This document shows, in pieces, positions 5,297 through 6,890 of a stretch of 6,890 nucleotides of DNA; position 1 is the stretch's first letter; each line of letters starts with the position of its first letter. Under the pieces are notes generated by a model. The model ran no database searches. It was not told the origin of the DNA and saw only the letters and a program-made list of their open reading frames with translations. Source of the stretch: Chromatiales bacterium (GTDB lineage Bacteria > Pseudomonadota > Gammaproteobacteria > JACCYU01). The stretch spans positions 1-6,890 of the forward strand of contig JAPSGG010000075.1 of NCBI GenBank assembly GCA_031177845.1, written 5' to 3'. The translations under genes and the position numbers were made by a program.

Positions 5297-6675
5297 GCGC
5301 GCACCCCGGCGATCGATACACCGATATGAATGCCAACATCGGCCATTCCGCGCTATTCACGGACTTGTACGAGCTGACGATGGCACAGGCCTTTGCGGCC
5401 GAAGGGATGGAGGAGACGGCGGTCTTCGAACTGTTCTTCCGGGGACTGCCTGCGGCCCGTAACTACGTGCTGGCTTGCGGGTTGGAGAGCGTATTGTGCT
5501 TTCTGGAGGCACTGCGGTTTACCCCTGCGGACTTGGAGTATCTCGAAGGCTTGGAACGGTTTTCCTCCGGCTTTCTCGAAAGGCTCGAAAGGCTACGCTT
5601 TACTGGCCAGGTGTACGCGGTGCCGGAGGGCACGGTGGTGTTCCCGCATGAGCCCGTGGTGCAGGTGGTCGCGCCCATCATCGAGGCTCAGTTGGTCGAG
5701 ACCTGGATACTCAACCAGGTTCACTGTCAGTCAGTGTTTGCTTCCAAGGCGGCGCGTATCGTCACTGCCGCGGCTGGGCGCAACGTCATCGATTTCGGTG
5801 CGCGCCGCAGTCCCGGCCATGATGCCGCGCTCAAACTCGCGCGCGCCAGCTATATCGCCGGCTTTGACGCGACCTCCAACATGGAGGCTGGGCGGTGCTT
5901 CGGAATCCCGGTATCCGGCACCATGGCGCACAGTTATATCCAAGCACATGAGAGCGAAGCCGAGGCCTTCCAGCGCTTCGCACAGGAATTCCCCGGCACC
6001 ACGCTGTTGGTCGACACTTACGACACGCTGGCCGCGGTGCGCGAGGTGATCCGGCTGATAAAAAACTCAGGTGGAAGACTTGAGGTCGGCGCCGTGCGGC
6101 TGGACTCGGGCGATCTGGATGATCTTTCGCGGCGGACGCGCCGGCTGCTCGATGAGTCCGGGCTTGTGAACATCAAGATCATCGCATCGAGCGCCCTCAA
6201 CGAAGATAAGATCGCGGCGCTGGTCGCGGCCGAGGCGCCGGTGGACGGCTTTGGTGTCGGCACGCACCTCGCGGTCTCGCGCGATGCCCCGGATCTAGAT
6301 TTCGCCTATAAGCTGGTCGAGTACGCCAATCGACCGCGCATGAAAACATCGATCGATAAGATGATTCTCCCCTGGCGCAAGCAGGTATTTCGGCGCTGGC
6401 GCGATGGCCGCATGGCAGGCGATCTGATCGCCCGCTTTGAGGAGCGGCACGATGGCGAACCGTTGCTCGTACCCGTAATGCAGCATGGCTGCCGTATCGC
6501 GGAGAAACGCATTAACGAAGATCTCGAGGCCAGGCGGCTTCATGCCCGCGCGCAACTCGCCGGTTTACCGCCGGCAATACGCGGCTTGCCGAAGGCGGAT
6601 CCGGGTTATCCAGTGGAAATCAGCGCGCGGCTTGCAGCCGATCAGAAGGCCTTACGCGAGAGCGGCTTGGGATAG
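5293..6675 (+). CDS. pncB: Nicotinate phosphoribosyltransferase
   Basis: A 460-aa enzyme joining nicotinate and PRPP to give nicotinate mononucleotide, using ATP hydrolysis to drive the reaction; it takes the product of the gene before it. Signatures: TDLYELTMAQAF (23-34), substrate-site Arg171-Arg172 in FGARRSPGHDAA, FDATSNMEAG (191-200), GTMAHSYIQAHESE (209-222) with His213 as the expected phosphorylated histidine, VRLDSGDL (268-275), IASSALNEDKI (297-307), and GFGVGTHLAVS (319-329) for the phosphate. Near 350-367 the segment reads KTSIDKMILPWRKQVFR, where relatives usually have LPGRKQ; Trp361 is therefore unusual. The frame is open back to 5110 inside pncA, but those residues are a shadow. 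ATG 5293 overlaps the pncA stop (ATGA), suggesting translational coupling. ATG 5326 (449 aa) is the alternative, and neither has a strong ribosome-binding site. Family and role are secure. Confidence 0.92.
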   Translation: MSAHPGDRYTDMNANIGHSALFTDLYELTMAQAFAAEGMEETAVFELFFRGLPAARNYVLACGLESVLCFLEALRFTPADLEYLEGLERFSSGFLERLERLRFTGQVYAVPEGTVVFPHEPVVQVVAPIIEAQLVETWILNQVHCQSVFASKAARIVTAAAGRNVIDFGARRSPGHDAALKLARASYIAGFDATSNMEAGRCFGIPVSGTMAHSYIQAHESEAEAFQRFAQEFPGTTLLVDTYDTLAAVREVIRLIKNSGGRLEVGAVRLDSGDLDDLSRRTRRLLDESGLVNIKIIASSALNEDKIAALVAAEAPVDGFGVGTHLAVSRDAPDLDFAYKLVEYANRPRMKTSIDKMILPWRKQVFRRWRDGRMAGDLIARFEERHDGEPLLVPVMQHGCRIAEKRINEDLEARRLHARAQLAGLPPAIRGLPKADPGYPVEISARLAADQKALRESGLG

Positions 6676-6684
6676 CTGAACGGG

Positions 6685-6698
6685 GCAGTTCTTACTGC
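6685..6698. terminator. Weak hairpin between convergent pncB and the DUF883-like gene
   Basis: GCAGT (6685-6689) and ACTGC (6694-6698) form a perfect 5-bp stem with a 4-nt loop. On the plus strand it is followed by a loosely T-rich stretch (TTTCGGTTCT). It lies 9 bp after the pncB stop, between two convergent genes, where a bidirectional terminator would be expected. The stem is short, so support is weak. Confidence 0.3.
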
Positions 6699-6725
6699 TT
6701 TCGGTTCTCAGGACGCGACGCAGCC

Positions 6726-6890
6726 TTACCTGCGGCTACTGGAGAGCACGATCGCCGACACGATCGCGCCAACGGCCAGCGCGATGCCGATCGCGGCGAA
6801 CGGGTAGTCCTCCACATAATCCCGTACCCGGTTTGTATAATCCCGCGAGCTTCGACGCATCGTGCGACCCGTCGTGCGCAGCGTCTCCTG
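6726..6890 (-). CDS. DUF883/ElaB-YqjD-like membrane-anchored protein, C-terminal part only
   Basis: Reading in from the right edge, 54 codons run to TAA at 6728-6726. The start lies outside the window. The visible part has a charged, Arg-rich segment (TTGRTMRRSSRDYTNRVRDY), then the family's typical lead-in VEDYPFAAIGIALAVGA, a single hydrophobic helix of about 19 residues, and a short basic end SSSRR. This arrangement (soluble, often coiled-coil N-terminus and one C-terminal inner-membrane helix ending in arginines) is that of the ElaB/YqjD/YgaM group. In E. coli some members tether ribosomes to the membrane in stationary phase; whether this one does is not shown. It is convergent to pncB. 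Identification rests on the tail alone but the pattern is distinctive. Confidence 0.72.
   Translation of the reverse strand, partial: QETLRTTGRTMRRSSRDYTNRVRDYVEDYPFAAIGIALAVGAIVSAIVLSSSRR

Noticed and set aside
5393..6049. Plus-strand ORF of 218 aa inside pncB
   Set aside because: Out-of-frame shadow of pncB with Arg/Ser/Trp-rich composition.

Overview
The window looks like an ordinary chromosomal (or large-replicon) stretch of a GC-rich proteobacterium. The protein families and their wording fit beta- or gammaproteobacteria, but nothing here fixes the genus. No transposase, integrase, CRISPR array, tRNA or rRNA was recognised.

Layout, left to right. (1) Positions 1-162, minus strand: a 5'-end fragment of an unrecognised ORF running off the left edge. 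(2) 275-496, plus: a small acidic protein that is about 30% proline. (3) 670-2034, minus: an aldehyde dehydrogenase of the succinate-semialdehyde dehydrogenase type with intact catalytic residues. (4) 2035-2483: a gene-poor spacer with several GC-rich palindromes and a strong hairpin. (5) 2484-2885, minus: a DUF2267 gene split by one in-frame TAA. (6) 2946-3818, minus: a YghA-type short-chain dehydrogenase whose YxxxK lysine reads as asparagine. (7) 3819-3976: a divergent intergenic region with a small palindrome. (8) 3977-6675, plus: a triple-BON-domain protein, then nicotinamidase (pncA) and nicotinate phosphoribosyltransferase (pncB), the last two overlapping by ATGA. (9) 6726-6890, minus: the C-terminal end of a DUF883/ElaB-YqjD-like membrane-anchored protein, convergent to pncB.

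How the genes may work together. pncA and pncB form the first two steps of the Preiss-Handler salvage route (nicotinamide to nicotinate to nicotinate mononucleotide), feeding NAD synthesis. The aldehyde dehydrogenase and the SDR are NAD(P)-linked. DUF2267, BON, DUF883 and YghA-type SDR genes are often found together in stress-related accessory clusters of proteobacteria. A reading as a redox/stress-tolerance cluster with its own NAD-salvage pair is therefore reasonable, but it is inference from gene families and order.

The most notable points are two apparent lesions in adjacent genes: the premature stop in DUF2267 and the lost catalytic lysine in the SDR. A less certain unusual residue occurs in pncB. 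They could reflect relaxed selection, real functional change, or sequence error. I see no convincing evidence of a wholly new multi-gene system.
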